Assembly: GCA_902363395.1 (NCBI GenBank)
Contig: CABIZZ010000001.1
Coordinates: forward strand, 62,001-126,000
Direction of reading: 5' to 3'
DNA length: 64,000 nt
From: Streptococcaceae bacterium
Lineage (GTDB): Bacteria > Bacillota > Bacilli > Lactobacillales > Streptococcaceae
Shown here in pieces: positions 47,417 through 56,678 of this stretch. Position 1 is the first letter of the stretch, and every line of letters starts with the position of its first letter. Under the pieces are notes generated by a model, which searched no databases, was not told the origin of the DNA, and saw nothing but the letters and a program-made list of their open reading frames with translations. The translations under genes and the position numbers were made by a program.

Positions 47417-48589
47417 ATGAAACAGTCAGTTTATATCGTGGGTTCTAAGGGAATTCCAGCGAAATATGGTGGTTTTGAGACCTTTGTTGAGAAGTTAACC
47501 GAATTCCAACAAGACAAGGATATCCAGTATTATGTAGCTTGTATGAGGGAGAATTCAGCAAAATCAGGAATTACTGCAGATACTTTCGAGCATAACGGCG
47601 CAATCTGTTACAACATTGATGTCCCTAATATCGGTCCTGCACGTGCCATTGCTTATGATATTGCAGCACTTAACAAGGCGATTGAGATCGCAAAGGAAAA
47701 CAAGGACCAGGCACCAATCTTCTATGTATTGGCATGTCGGATTGGCCCTTTCATTGCTGGGATCAAAAAGAAAATCAAGGCTATCGGAGGAACTCTGATG
47801 GTTAACCCAGATGGTCATGAGTGGCTTCGTGCCAAGTGGAGTCTTCCAGTTCGTAAATACTGGAAATTTTCTGAACAACTCATGGTCAAACATGCCGACC
47901 TTTTGATCTGTGACAGCAAGAATATCGAAGCCTATATTCAGAAGGATTATGCTAAGTATCAGCCACAGACGACCTATATTGCTTATGGAACCGATACAAG
48001 TAAGTCTATCCTGAGTAAAGAAGACGAGAAAGTACGGACTTGGTTTGCAGATAAGCAAGTTACTGAAGGGGATTACTACCTTGTTGTGGGACGTTTTGTA
48101 CCTGAAAACAACTATGAGGCCATGATTCGTGGTTTTATGCAGTCCAATTCACAAAAAGATTTTGTACTGATTACCAACGTAGAGCAAAACAAGTTCTATG
48201 AACAGTTGCGTAAAGATACTGGATTTGATCAAGATCCTCGAGTGAAGTTTGTAGGAACTGTCTATGATCAAGAATTGCTCAAATACATCCGTGAGAATGC
48301 CTTTGCATACTTCCATGGTCATGAAGTAGGTGGTACCAATCCATCTCTTCTTGAGGCACTAGAGTCTACTAAGCTCAATCTCTTGTTGGACGTCGGTTTT
48401 AACCGTGAAGTTGGTGAAGATGGGGCACTTTACTGGAAGAAAGATCAATTGGCAAGTGTCATTGATCAAGCTGAACAATTAGACGCTCAAGCAATCGAAG
48501 ATCTCAATCAGAAATCAAGTCAACGGATTGCTGAAGCCTTTACTTGGGAAAAAATTGTTACAGATTACGAAAAAGTATTTAAAGGATAG
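47417..48589 (+). CDS. wchF: rhamnosyltransferase WchF (Cps2T type)
   Basis: 390-residue GT4-fold enzyme with the N-terminal DUF1972 region 'VYIVGSKGIPAKYGGFETFV'. It closely resembles pneumococcal Cps2T/WchF, the beta-1,4-rhamnosyltransferase that adds the second sugar. Conserved parts include 'ACRIGPFIAGIKKKIKAIGG', 'VNPDGHEWLRAKWS' and 'FHGHEVGGTNPSLLEAL'. The ATG at 47417 (MKQSVYIVG, AAGGAG upstream) is chosen; the frame is open upstream into wchA. dTDP-rhamnose genes are not in this window. Confidence 0.88.
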   Translation: MKQSVYIVGSKGIPAKYGGFETFVEKLTEFQQDKDIQYYVACMRENSAKSGITADTFEHNGAICYNIDVPNIGPARAIAYDIAALNKAIEIAKENKDQAPIFYVLACRIGPFIAGIKKKIKAIGGTLMVNPDGHEWLRAKWSLPVRKYWKFSEQLMVKHADLLICDSKNIEAYIQKDYAKYQPQTTYIAYGTDTSKSILSKEDEKVRTWFADKQVTEGDYYLVVGRFVPENNYEAMIRGFMQSNSQKDFVLITNVEQNKFYEQLRKDTGFDQDPRVKFVGTVYDQELLKYIRENAFAYFHGHEVGGTNPSLLEALESTKLNLLLDVGFNREVGEDGALYWKKDQLASVIDQAEQLDAQAIEDLNQKSSQRIAEAFTWEKIVTDYEKVFKG

Positions 48590-48591
48590 AA

Positions 48592-49740
48592 ATGCAGAAA
48601 ATTTTATATCTCCATGCTGGTGCAGAAATGTATGGTGCTGACAAGGTTTTGTTGGAGCTTATTAAAGGCTTGGATAAAGATGCCTTTGAAGCACACGTTA
48701 TTTTACCCAACGACGGTGTCTTAGTGGGTGCTTTAGAAGAGGTCGGTGCAAAGGTTAAAGTTATTGATTACCCAATTTTGCGCCGGAAATATTTTAATCC
48801 AAAAGGGATTCTTGAGTACTTTGGCTCCTATAACCGTTACTCCAAACAAATTGCTCAGTATGCTAGGGAGAATGGTATTACTCTCATTCACAACAACACT
48901 ACAGCGGTTCTTGAAGGAATTTACCTCAAACGGAAGTTGAAACTTCCTCTGATTTGGCATGTGCATGAAATCATCGTTAAACCAAAAGCAATCTCTGATT
49001 TCATCAACTTTTTAATGGGCCGCTATGCGGATAAGATTGTGACAGTTTCAAATGCGGTAGCCAATCATGTCAAGCAGTCTCGTTTTGTAAAAGATAACCA
49101 GGTTCAAGTCATCTATAATGGTGTTGACAATGCTGTCTATCAGGTGATGGATGCTAGCGCTGTTCGTGACCAGTTTGGAATTGCGCAGGATGCCTTGGTG
49201 ATTGGTATGGTTGGTCGTGTGAATGCCTGGAAAGGGCAAGGCGACTTCCTAGAAGCTGTGACGCCAATCTTAAAAGCCAATCCAAAGGCGGTTGCTTTCC
49301 TTGCAGGTAGTGCATTTGAAGGTGAAGAGTGGCGCGTAGATGAATTGGAAAAGGCCATTGCAGACTCGCCTGTAGCTGGACAAATCAAGCGAATTGATTA
49401 TTATAGCAAGACGACAGAGCTCTATAATATGTTTGATATCTTTGTCTTGCCAAGTACCAATCCAGATCCATTACCAACAGTCGTACTAGAAGCCATGGCT
49501 TGTGGTAAACCTGTAGTGGGTTACCGTCATGGCGGTGTCTGTGAGATGGTCAAGGAAGGCGAAAACGGTCTTCTTGCTACACCGAATCAGTCTGGAGAAT
49601 TGTCTAAAGCTATTCTAGAATTAGTTGACAATACTGAGAAGAGAAAACAATTTGGTGAGGCGTCTGTCAAACGTCAAAAAGAACTCTTCTCATTACAAAG
49701 TTATATTCGGAATTTTTCGGACTTGTATAAGAAATATTAA
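48592..49740 (+). CDS. GT4 family glycosyltransferase
   Basis: 382-residue GT-B glycosyltransferase. The N-terminal 'YLHAGAEMYGADKVLLELIKG' and the C-terminal nucleotide-sugar region 'VLPSTNPDPLPTVVLEAMACGKPVV' with the E-x7-E pattern place it in GT4. It probably adds the third sugar of the repeat unit; donor and linkage cannot be read from sequence. Two bases after wchF. Base composition is still like the housekeeping genes, unlike the next genes. Confidence 0.85.
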   Translation: MQKILYLHAGAEMYGADKVLLELIKGLDKDAFEAHVILPNDGVLVGALEEVGAKVKVIDYPILRRKYFNPKGILEYFGSYNRYSKQIAQYARENGITLIHNNTTAVLEGIYLKRKLKLPLIWHVHEIIVKPKAISDFINFLMGRYADKIVTVSNAVANHVKQSRFVKDNQVQVIYNGVDNAVYQVMDASAVRDQFGIAQDALVIGMVGRVNAWKGQGDFLEAVTPILKANPKAVAFLAGSAFEGEEWRVDELEKAIADSPVAGQIKRIDYYSKTTELYNMFDIFVLPSTNPDPLPTVVLEAMACGKPVVGYRHGGVCEMVKEGENGLLATPNQSGELSKAILELVDNTEKRKQFGEASVKRQKELFSLQSYIRNFSDLYKKY

Positions 49741-49873
49741 ATAATCAAATTCGCTGAAAAAAGGATTATATCCGAGCTGATTTAAAGATTTACCATATAT
49801 TATTGAATGTTGTAAGTCAGTTAGATCAGAGAGGAGAAGATTTAGAGTAGAATAAAATTTAGGTAAAGAATCT

Positions 49874-50848
49874 ATGAAGCCACTATTAACTGTCGTTATT
49901 CCAGTATATAATGTTGAAAGATATATAAAACGTTGCATTGAAAGTATTCTTGTCCAAGAATGGAAGGACTATGAGATTCTACTAGTTGATGACGGAAGTA
50001 CTGATCATTCTCCTCAAATCTGTGATGAATATGCTAAAGATTATGACTTTATCTCAGTGATTCATAAAGAAAATGGAGGGCTTTCTGAAGCTCGCAATAC
50101 TGGTATTTTACATGCTAAGGGTGAATATGTTTATTTTCCTGATTCTGATGACTGGCTTGAACCAGATACCTTTATAGCCTTGGCAGAAGCGTTAGAATCT
50201 CAAGAGTTTGATATTATTTCTTTTAATCGTGAGTTTGTAAAGAGTGAAGAAGATGCTATAGTTTCGGAACCAGAAGTGACTCAAGTGTTTGAAGGTAAAG
50301 ATGCTTTTGTGCAAATGCTGAATCATAGTTATATTACTGGTTTCGCTAACGACAAACTCTATCGGAAATCCTTATTCTCTGATCATAACATCCAGTTTCC
50401 AATTGGTAAATACTATGAGGATCTTGGAACCAATTACAAACTGTTTCTTTCAGCTAAGAAGGTCTATGCAACTAACCAAAAGTATTATCATTACTTGATC
50501 GATAACCCAGATTCTATTACACAGTCTTGGACTGAGAAAAAGTTTCGAGATATGTTTGGGTTTTATAAAGAGATATTTTATTCAGATTTTGTACGTTCGC
50601 ACTTAAATCGAGAAGAGTTGTATATCTCGCAACTTTATTATGTAAATGGATTGATTCATTTGTTAGCTAGTTTGTATAAATCTAAATTAGATCGTCAATA
50701 TGCTGAAATAAGAAATGATGTCAATCAGGAATTAAGAAAAAATAAAATAATGTATAGTGAAATAAAATACCTGCCAAATAGGATGAAATATTTGTTATAC
50801 CGTTTGAACTTGTTGAAGATGGCTTTTACTATACAAGGAATGAAGTAA
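49874..50848 (+). CDS. GT2 family glycosyltransferase
   Basis: 324-residue GT-A glycosyltransferase: N-terminal 'LTVVIPVYNVERYIKRCIES', 'LLVDDGSTDHSPQICDEYA', 'GGLSEARNTGI' and the metal-binding 'YFPDSDDWLE'. The C-terminal 100 residues are less conserved and may set the acceptor. It starts an AT-rich stretch, after a 133-base gap in which I see no promoter or gene. Confidence 0.85.
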   Translation: MKPLLTVVIPVYNVERYIKRCIESILVQEWKDYEILLVDDGSTDHSPQICDEYAKDYDFISVIHKENGGLSEARNTGILHAKGEYVYFPDSDDWLEPDTFIALAEALESQEFDIISFNREFVKSEEDAIVSEPEVTQVFEGKDAFVQMLNHSYITGFANDKLYRKSLFSDHNIQFPIGKYYEDLGTNYKLFLSAKKVYATNQKYYHYLIDNPDSITQSWTEKKFRDMFGFYKEIFYSDFVRSHLNREELYISQLYYVNGLIHLLASLYKSKLDRQYAEIRNDVNQELRKNKIMYSEIKYLPNRMKYLLYRLNLLKMAFTIQGMK

Positions 50849-50866
50849 GAGATTTAGGGGATTATT

Positions 50867-51895
50867 TTGAAGTACTCAGTCATTATACCGGTGTACAATG
50901 TAGAGAACTATCTTCATCGTTGCATCAATAGTATACTTGTCCAAGAATATACTGATTTAGAAATTTTATTGATTGACAATGGATCTACTGATAGTAGTGG
51001 TAGTATTTGCGATACTTATGCTAGTGAGTACTCGAATATCTCAGTCTATCATATTGAAAACCACGGTGTCAGTTCAGCTCGAAATTTTGGTTTAGCAAAA
51101 GCTCAAGGTGAATTTATTTGTTTTGTAGATGCAGATGATTATTTAGTAGGAAACCTATTTTCCGATATGGAAAATAAGCTGGATTCTGAATTGGATATGT
51201 TGGTATTTAGCTACTATAACTCTATTGAAAAGAATTTTTCTGAAACAGCTAGATCAGCAAAAATTCTTCCTATTGAAGGAAAAAAAGACAGGAATCAGTT
51301 CATTGCTCTTTTTACAGAATTATTTTTATCAGACATGATGTATACTGTTTGGAATAAAATTTATCGTAGAGAGTTCTTGGAAGAGCATCGAATAATGTTT
51401 GAGCAGTATGAATTAGGAGAAGATGTTCGATTCAATTTAAAAGTATACGAGCGTGTTAATAGCATTTCCTTTTCACAAACTTGTTATTATGTTTATATCT
51501 CGGGTAGAGTAGGCTCTGCGATGGGACAGTACAATCCCAAACGAATGAGCTGTCAATTGGAAGAACTAGGTAAAATTGATCAGCTGATGATGAGATGGAA
51601 TATTCATAATGATCAATTTATTGATCAAATAAAAGCTCGTATTTTGATGAGTAACATACAGAATATTTCGATTCAAAACATATCGTTGTTTTTGAAACGG
51701 AGATATGTTGAGACATTGTGCAAAAATTCAGAGATGACTGCTTTATTAAATCAAGTGGATTCTTTCCTTAATCCGCTTGTTAGATTTTTATTGTATTGGA
51801 GAATGTACATTGCAGTGATTTTTCTCAAAAGGTTGCAAATGTTGTTGAAGTGGAGGCACCCATCATTTCATAATGGTGTGCCATATAAATATTAA
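50867..51895 (+). CDS. GT2 family glycosyltransferase
   Basis: 342-residue GT-A enzyme related to the one before ('YSVIIPVYNVENYLHRCINSI', 'LLIDNGSTDSSGSICDTYA', 'FVDADDYLVG'). The start is a TTG with AGGGG upstream; no ATG near it would keep the GT2 N-terminus. AT-rich like its neighbours. Donor and acceptor unknown. Confidence 0.83.
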   Translation: MKYSVIIPVYNVENYLHRCINSILVQEYTDLEILLIDNGSTDSSGSICDTYASEYSNISVYHIENHGVSSARNFGLAKAQGEFICFVDADDYLVGNLFSDMENKLDSELDMLVFSYYNSIEKNFSETARSAKILPIEGKKDRNQFIALFTELFLSDMMYTVWNKIYRREFLEEHRIMFEQYELGEDVRFNLKVYERVNSISFSQTCYYVYISGRVGSAMGQYNPKRMSCQLEELGKIDQLMMRWNIHNDQFIDQIKARILMSNIQNISIQNISLFLKRRYVETLCKNSEMTALLNQVDSFLNPLVRFLLYWRMYIAVIFLKRLQMLLKWRHPSFHNGVPYKY

Positions 51896-51931
51896 TCTTA
51901 TTCTAATGAATGAAAGGTTTGGAAGACTATA

Positions 51932-53098
51932 GTGGTGAACAATCGTTTTATCTCTGAAAAAATTTATTTATTTACCTTATTTATATGGGTTGTTGTCGCA
52001 TCATTAGTCACAACTACCTATTTTATTCGATTAGAAGGTTTTCTATCCCTGTATAGGATGCTCCTCTATTTTACAATTGTCATGATTTTGATAAAAGAGT
52101 TCATCACTCTTCCCAAGACCTTGTATTACTTTAGATTTCATTGGAAATCGCTGTTGATAGCACTTGCATTCCTCTTTTCGATGTTGATAGTTTCAAAAAA
52201 TCGTGATGGTTTACTTGACATAAACGTGTTATTATTAGTTTTTTCTGCTAGAGATATAGATTTTAGGAAGTTATTGGGAACTTTCTCTTTTGCCACATTT
52301 CTAGTCCTTGTTTTGACAATTTTTGCTAGCAACAAGGGCGTGATTTCCAATATGTTTATGAGGGCAGATGGTGGCTATCGTTTTAGTCTAGGGTTTAACT
52401 ATGTTTCATTTGCTTCACAGAGATTGTTTTTTGCATTGTGTAGCTATCTGATGTTTCGTGGTAAAAAAATTTCTTATATGGAATTGCTAGCCTTACTTTC
52501 GGCTACGATATATTTGTATCAACAAACTTCGACAACTAGTCCATTTTACTTAAGTATTTTGCTACTTTCCTATACTTTGTTTAGTGTCAAAATCTTTAAG
52601 AAAGATTTTATTATAGAAAACTTCGGGATGAAGATAATCGCAAATTATGGTTTTATAATTGCTTTAATTATCTTATTATATTTTTGTTTTTATTCATCTG
52701 GAAATCTCTTCCACCTCGTGGATAAATTCACTCACAATCGACTACGGCTTAGTGTAGAAGGTTTTCAAAATTTTGGAGTCCTTTTGTTTGGGCAAAGAAT
52801 ATCTTTTTCTACATTAGATTTATTTGGGAATTTTACAAGTAATTATAATTTCATTGATAGCTCATTTGTTCAGTTGTTGGTTATTGATGGTTTAATCGTC
52901 AGTGCCTTTATGTTGTTTGCTCTTACAAAAGTTATGAAATATTTTGTATCCATTCGAAAAGATATCGTACTTGCCTGTTTAGGAATTATGATTATCCATG
53001 GTATGTTTGATCCTCAGATGTTGGTTCTTCGCTACTCCCCATTAATTTTGTTTATAAGTCGATTATTTATTATGAATCCAGATAATAAAATTGAATAA
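51932..53098 (+). CDS. wzy: polysaccharide repeat-unit polymerase Wzy
   Basis: 388-residue integral membrane protein with about ten membrane segments and one long outer loop in the second half ('LFGNFTSNYNFIDSSFVQLL'). This fits Wzy polymerases, which are too divergent to recognise by motif. The call rests on topology, size and position before wzx in a Wzx/Wzy-type cluster. GTG start at 51932 with GGAAG upstream. Very AT-rich. Confidence 0.75.
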   Translation: MVNNRFISEKIYLFTLFIWVVVASLVTTTYFIRLEGFLSLYRMLLYFTIVMILIKEFITLPKTLYYFRFHWKSLLIALAFLFSMLIVSKNRDGLLDINVLLLVFSARDIDFRKLLGTFSFATFLVLVLTIFASNKGVISNMFMRADGGYRFSLGFNYVSFASQRLFFALCSYLMFRGKKISYMELLALLSATIYLYQQTSTTSPFYLSILLLSYTLFSVKIFKKDFIIENFGMKIIANYGFIIALIILLYFCFYSSGNLFHLVDKFTHNRLRLSVEGFQNFGVLLFGQRISFSTLDLFGNFTSNYNFIDSSFVQLLVIDGLIVSAFMLFALTKVMKYFVSIRKDIVLACLGIMIIHGMFDPQMLVLRYSPLILFISRLFIMNPDNKIE

Positions 53099-53147
53099 AA
53101 TGAGTTAAGTCCAGTTAAAAAGAAAGATTAAGACGAGTTACATCCTT

Positions 53148-54569
53148 ATGAAAGTTCTTAAAAATTACGCCTATAATCTCTCCTACCAGTTACTGGTGAT
53201 TATCTTGCCGATTATCACCACCCCTTATGTGACGAGGGTTTTTAGTTCAAATGACTTGGGGACCTATGGCTATTTCAACTCCGTTGTTACCTATTTTATC
53301 CTTTTGGCGACCTTGGGAGTGGCCAATTATGGAACTAAGGAGATTTCGGGACACCGGAAAGATATCCAAAAGAATTTCTGGGGGATTTATACCCTCCAAT
53401 TGGGGGCTACGATTTTATCCCTTACCCTCTATGTTCTTTTATGTGTGGCCCTACCTTCCATGCAAAATCCTGTCGCTTATATCCTAGGACTTAGCTTGGT
53501 TTCTAAGGGACTCGATATCTCCTGGCTTTTTCAGGGATTAGAGGACTTCCGCAAGATTACGGTTCGGAATATCACGGTCAAACTGGTTGGAGTCATCTCC
53601 ATCTTCTTGTTTGTCAAATCTGCCAATGATCTGTATCTCTATGTATTCTTACTAACCATCTTTGAGCTCTTAGGTCAGCTGAGCATGTGGCTACCCGCTC
53701 GTGAATTTATTGGGAAAGCCCATTTTGATATGGCTTATGCACGGGTACATTTAAAGCCAGTCATTCTGCTCTTTTTACCGCAGATTGCTATTTCCCTCTA
53801 TGTCACCTTGGATCGGACTATGCTGGGAGCTCTTGCCTCTACAAAGGATGTGGGGATTTATGACCAGGCCTTAAAACTGGTCAATATTTTGTTGACTTTA
53901 GTGACCTCACTGGGCAGCGTCATGTTGCCTCGGGTATCGAGCCTCTTATCCTCAGGGGACCATAAGGCGGTTAATAAGATGCACCAAATGTCCTTTTTGA
54001 TTTATAATTTGGTCATTTTTCCCATCATTGCCGGTATGTTAATCGTCAATGATGACTTTGTTCAATTCTTCCTAGGGAAGGACTTCCAGGATGCGCGTTA
54101 TGCCATTGCCATCATGATTTTTAGAATGTTCTTTATCGGATGGACCAATATCATGGGGATTCAAATTCTAATCCCTCATAATAAAAATAAAGAATTTATG
54201 ATTTCGACCACTGTACCTGCCATTGTCAGTGTCGGATTGAACCTCATCTTCCTACCAAAAATGGGCTTTATTGGAGCAGCGATTGTATCAGTGTTGACAG
54301 AAGCCTTGGTATGGGGGATTCAACTCTACTTCACACGAACTTATCTTAAAGAAGTGCCGATTCTGGGTCCAATGATGAAGATTTTTTTGGCTTCAGCTGT
54401 TATGTATGCTTTATTATTACTTATAAAACCGATATTACATTTGACACCAACTTTAAATGTTTTAGTCTATGCGGTGCTTGGCGGATTGATTTATCTTATC
54501 ACAGTAGTATGTCTTAGAGTAGTAAATATGGGTGAAATAAAACAAATAATAGGGAAACAATCGAAATGA
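53148..54569 (+). CDS. wzx: repeat-unit flippase Wzx
   Basis: 473-residue polytopic protein (about 12-14 segments) of the polysaccharide exporter family: 'PIITTPYVTRVFSSNDLGTYGYF' at the N-terminus and 'DRTMLGALASTKDVGIYDQALKLV' in the middle. It moves lipid-linked repeat units across the membrane. The first ~1.2 kb have the composition of core genes, but the last ~200 bases become AT-rich and merge with the next gene, as if a recombination joint lay near 54380. Confidence 0.9.
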   Translation: MKVLKNYAYNLSYQLLVIILPIITTPYVTRVFSSNDLGTYGYFNSVVTYFILLATLGVANYGTKEISGHRKDIQKNFWGIYTLQLGATILSLTLYVLLCVALPSMQNPVAYILGLSLVSKGLDISWLFQGLEDFRKITVRNITVKLVGVISIFLFVKSANDLYLYVFLLTIFELLGQLSMWLPAREFIGKAHFDMAYARVHLKPVILLFLPQIAISLYVTLDRTMLGALASTKDVGIYDQALKLVNILLTLVTSLGSVMLPRVSSLLSSGDHKAVNKMHQMSFLIYNLVIFPIIAGMLIVNDDFVQFFLGKDFQDARYAIAIMIFRMFFIGWTNIMGIQILIPHNKNKEFMISTTVPAIVSVGLNLIFLPKMGFIGAAIVSVLTEALVWGIQLYFTRTYLKEVPILGPMMKIFLASAVMYALLLLIKPILHLTPTLNVLVYAVLGGLIYLITVVCLRVVNMGEIKQIIGKQSK

Positions 54570-55564
54570 AGAAAATACGAAATTTAAACTTAGATTTCCT
54601 TAAAATTGTGGCTTGTATAGGAGTTATAATACTCCATACTACAATGCCAGGATTTAAAGAAGCCGAATCTTGGAATTATTTAACATATTTATATTACTTA
54701 GGTACCTATTCAATTCCACTATTTTTTATGGTAAATGGCTATTTATTATTGGGAAAAAATGAAATAAGCTATTCATACATCCTACAAAAAATAAAATGGA
54801 TTCTTGTAACAGTATCAGTATGGACATTAATCATTTGGATTTATAAGAGGGATTTTTCACAAAACCCAATAAAAAAAGTTTTGGGTTCTTTATTACAAAG
54901 AGGTTATTTTTTCCAGTTTTGGTTTTTTGGTGCTTTAGTTCTTATTTACTTGTGTCTACCAATTTTGAAAAAATTTTTAAAATCAAAAAATCGGTATTTG
55001 TTGGCTCTATCTCTCTTAGTAATTATCGGTTTTGTACTTGAGCTGACAAATTATTTACTTCAAAAGCCAGTGCAAGTTTATGTTATACAGACATTTAGAT
55101 TATGGACCTGGTTTTTCTACTATATTTTAGGTGGTTTTATAGCGCAATTTAACTTAGCAACTCTAAGAAATTGCTTTAAGAATTGGATGAAAGTAGTAAC
55201 TTTAGTTTTACTATTTATTTCACCATTTATCTTATATGTGCTAGCGAAGGGTATTCACCATAATCTTTATGCTGAATATTTTTATGATAGTATTTTTGTG
55301 AAAATTGTAAGTTTAGGAATTTTTTTGACCGTACTAACATTTGATTTAAATACAGATAAGAATAGATGGATAATTTATCTTTCTAATCAAATTATGGGTG
55401 TTTTTATTATACATACATATGTTATGAAAGTATGGGAGAAATTAGTAGGATTTAGTTTTGTAGGAGCATATTTGCTTTTTCTCATCTTCACATTAAGTGT
55501 CAGTTTCATTGTGATTGGAATACTAATAAAAATTCCTTTTTTCAATCGAATTGTTAAATTATAA
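54566..55564 (+). CDS. acyltransferase 3 family membrane protein
   Basis: 332-residue membrane protein of about ten segments. The N-terminal motif 'NLDFLKIVACIGVIILHTT' carries the family's conserved histidine; 'SIPLFFMVNGYLLL' follows. Such enzymes O-acetylate capsule sugars. Start overlaps the wzx stop by 4 bases. Strongly AT-rich, unlike the following glf, which suggests a separate origin. Which sugar is modified is unknown. Confidence 0.82.
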   Translation: MKKIRNLNLDFLKIVACIGVIILHTTMPGFKEAESWNYLTYLYYLGTYSIPLFFMVNGYLLLGKNEISYSYILQKIKWILVTVSVWTLIIWIYKRDFSQNPIKKVLGSLLQRGYFFQFWFFGALVLIYLCLPILKKFLKSKNRYLLALSLLVIIGFVLELTNYLLQKPVQVYVIQTFRLWTWFFYYILGGFIAQFNLATLRNCFKNWMKVVTLVLLFISPFILYVLAKGIHHNLYAEYFYDSIFVKIVSLGIFLTVLTFDLNTDKNRWIIYLSNQIMGVFIIHTYVMKVWEKLVGFSFVGAYLLFLIFTLSVSFIVIGILIKIPFFNRIVKL

Positions 55565-55577
55565 ATAGGAGCTCAAA

Positions 55578-56678
55578 ATGTACGATTATCTGATTGTTGG
55601 TGCTGGTTTGTCGGGGGCAATTTTTGCTCATGAGGCGACCAAGCGTGGTAAAAAAGTAAAAGTCATTGATAAGAGGGACCACATTGGTGGCAATATCTAC
55701 TGTGAAGAAGTTGAAGGGATCAATGTTCACAAGTATGGTGCCCACATTTTCCATACCTCAAACAAAAAAGTGTGGGATTATGTCAATCAGTTCGCTGAAT
55801 TCAACAACTATATCAACTCACCAATTGCTAACTACAAGGGCAGTCTTTACAATCTTCCATTTAACATGAACACTTTCTATGCTATGTGGGGCACTAAGAC
55901 TCCTCAAGAAGTTAAGGACAAGATTGCTGAGCAAACGGCTGATATGAAAGATGTTGAGCCTAAAAACTTGGAAGAACAAGCCATCAAGTTGATTGGTCCA
56001 GATATCTATGAAAAATTGATCAAGGGCTATACAGAAAAACAATGGGGACGCTCTGCAACAGACCTTCCACCATTTATCATCAAGCGCCTTCCAGTTCGTT
56101 TGACCTTTGATAATAATTACTTTAATGACCGTTACCAAGGGATTCCAATCGGTGGTTACAACGTCATCATTGAAAACATGCTAGGCGATGTTGAAGTAGA
56201 ACTTGGAGTTGATTTCTTTGCTAATCGTGAAGGGCTTGAAGCATCAGCTGATAAAGTTGTCTTTACAGGAATGATTGACCAGTACTTTGACTACAAACAT
56301 GGGGAACTGGAATATCGTAGCTTGCGCTTCGAACACGAAGTCTTGGATGAGGAAAACCATCAAGGGAATGCCGTGGTTAACTATACCGAGCGTGAGATTC
56401 CTTACACTCGGATCATCGAGCATAAGCACTTTGAGTATGGAACTCAACCAAAGACAGTCATCACCCGTGAATACCCAGCTGACTGGAAACGGGGGGATGA
56501 ACCCTATTACCCAATCAATGATGAAAAGAATAACGCTGTGTTTGCCAAGTACCAAGAAGAAGCAGCTAAAAATGACAAGGTCATCTTCTGTGGACGCCTG
56601 GCAGACTATAAATACTACGACATGCACGTGGTTATTGAGCGTGCTCTAGAAGTCGTTGAGAAAGAATTTACTAAATGA
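55578..56678 (+). CDS. glf: UDP-galactopyranose mutase
   Basis: 366-residue FAD enzyme that converts UDP-galactopyranose to UDP-galactofuranose. N-terminal Rossmann motif 'YLIVGAGLSGAIFAHEA', then 'HIGGNIYCEEVEGINVHKYGAHIFHT', 'YTEKQWGRSATDLP' and 'GRLADYKYYDMH' are all conserved. AATAGGAG precedes the start. Its presence implies that the polymer contains galactofuranose, used by the transferase at the end of the operon. Base composition returns to that of core genes. Confidence 0.96.
   Translation: MYDYLIVGAGLSGAIFAHEATKRGKKVKVIDKRDHIGGNIYCEEVEGINVHKYGAHIFHTSNKKVWDYVNQFAEFNNYINSPIANYKGSLYNLPFNMNTFYAMWGTKTPQEVKDKIAEQTADMKDVEPKNLEEQAIKLIGPDIYEKLIKGYTEKQWGRSATDLPPFIIKRLPVRLTFDNNYFNDRYQGIPIGGYNVIIENMLGDVEVELGVDFFANREGLEASADKVVFTGMIDQYFDYKHGELEYRSLRFEHEVLDEENHQGNAVVNYTEREIPYTRIIEHKHFEYGTQPKTVITREYPADWKRGDEPYYPINDEKNNAVFAKYQEEAAKNDKVIFCGRLADYKYYDMHVVIERALEVVEKEFTK

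Noticed and set aside
49741..49873. Gap in the capsule operon that could hold a promoter or a broken gene.
   Set aside because: No good promoter, terminator or gene remnant could be recognised; it appears to be AT-rich joining sequence.
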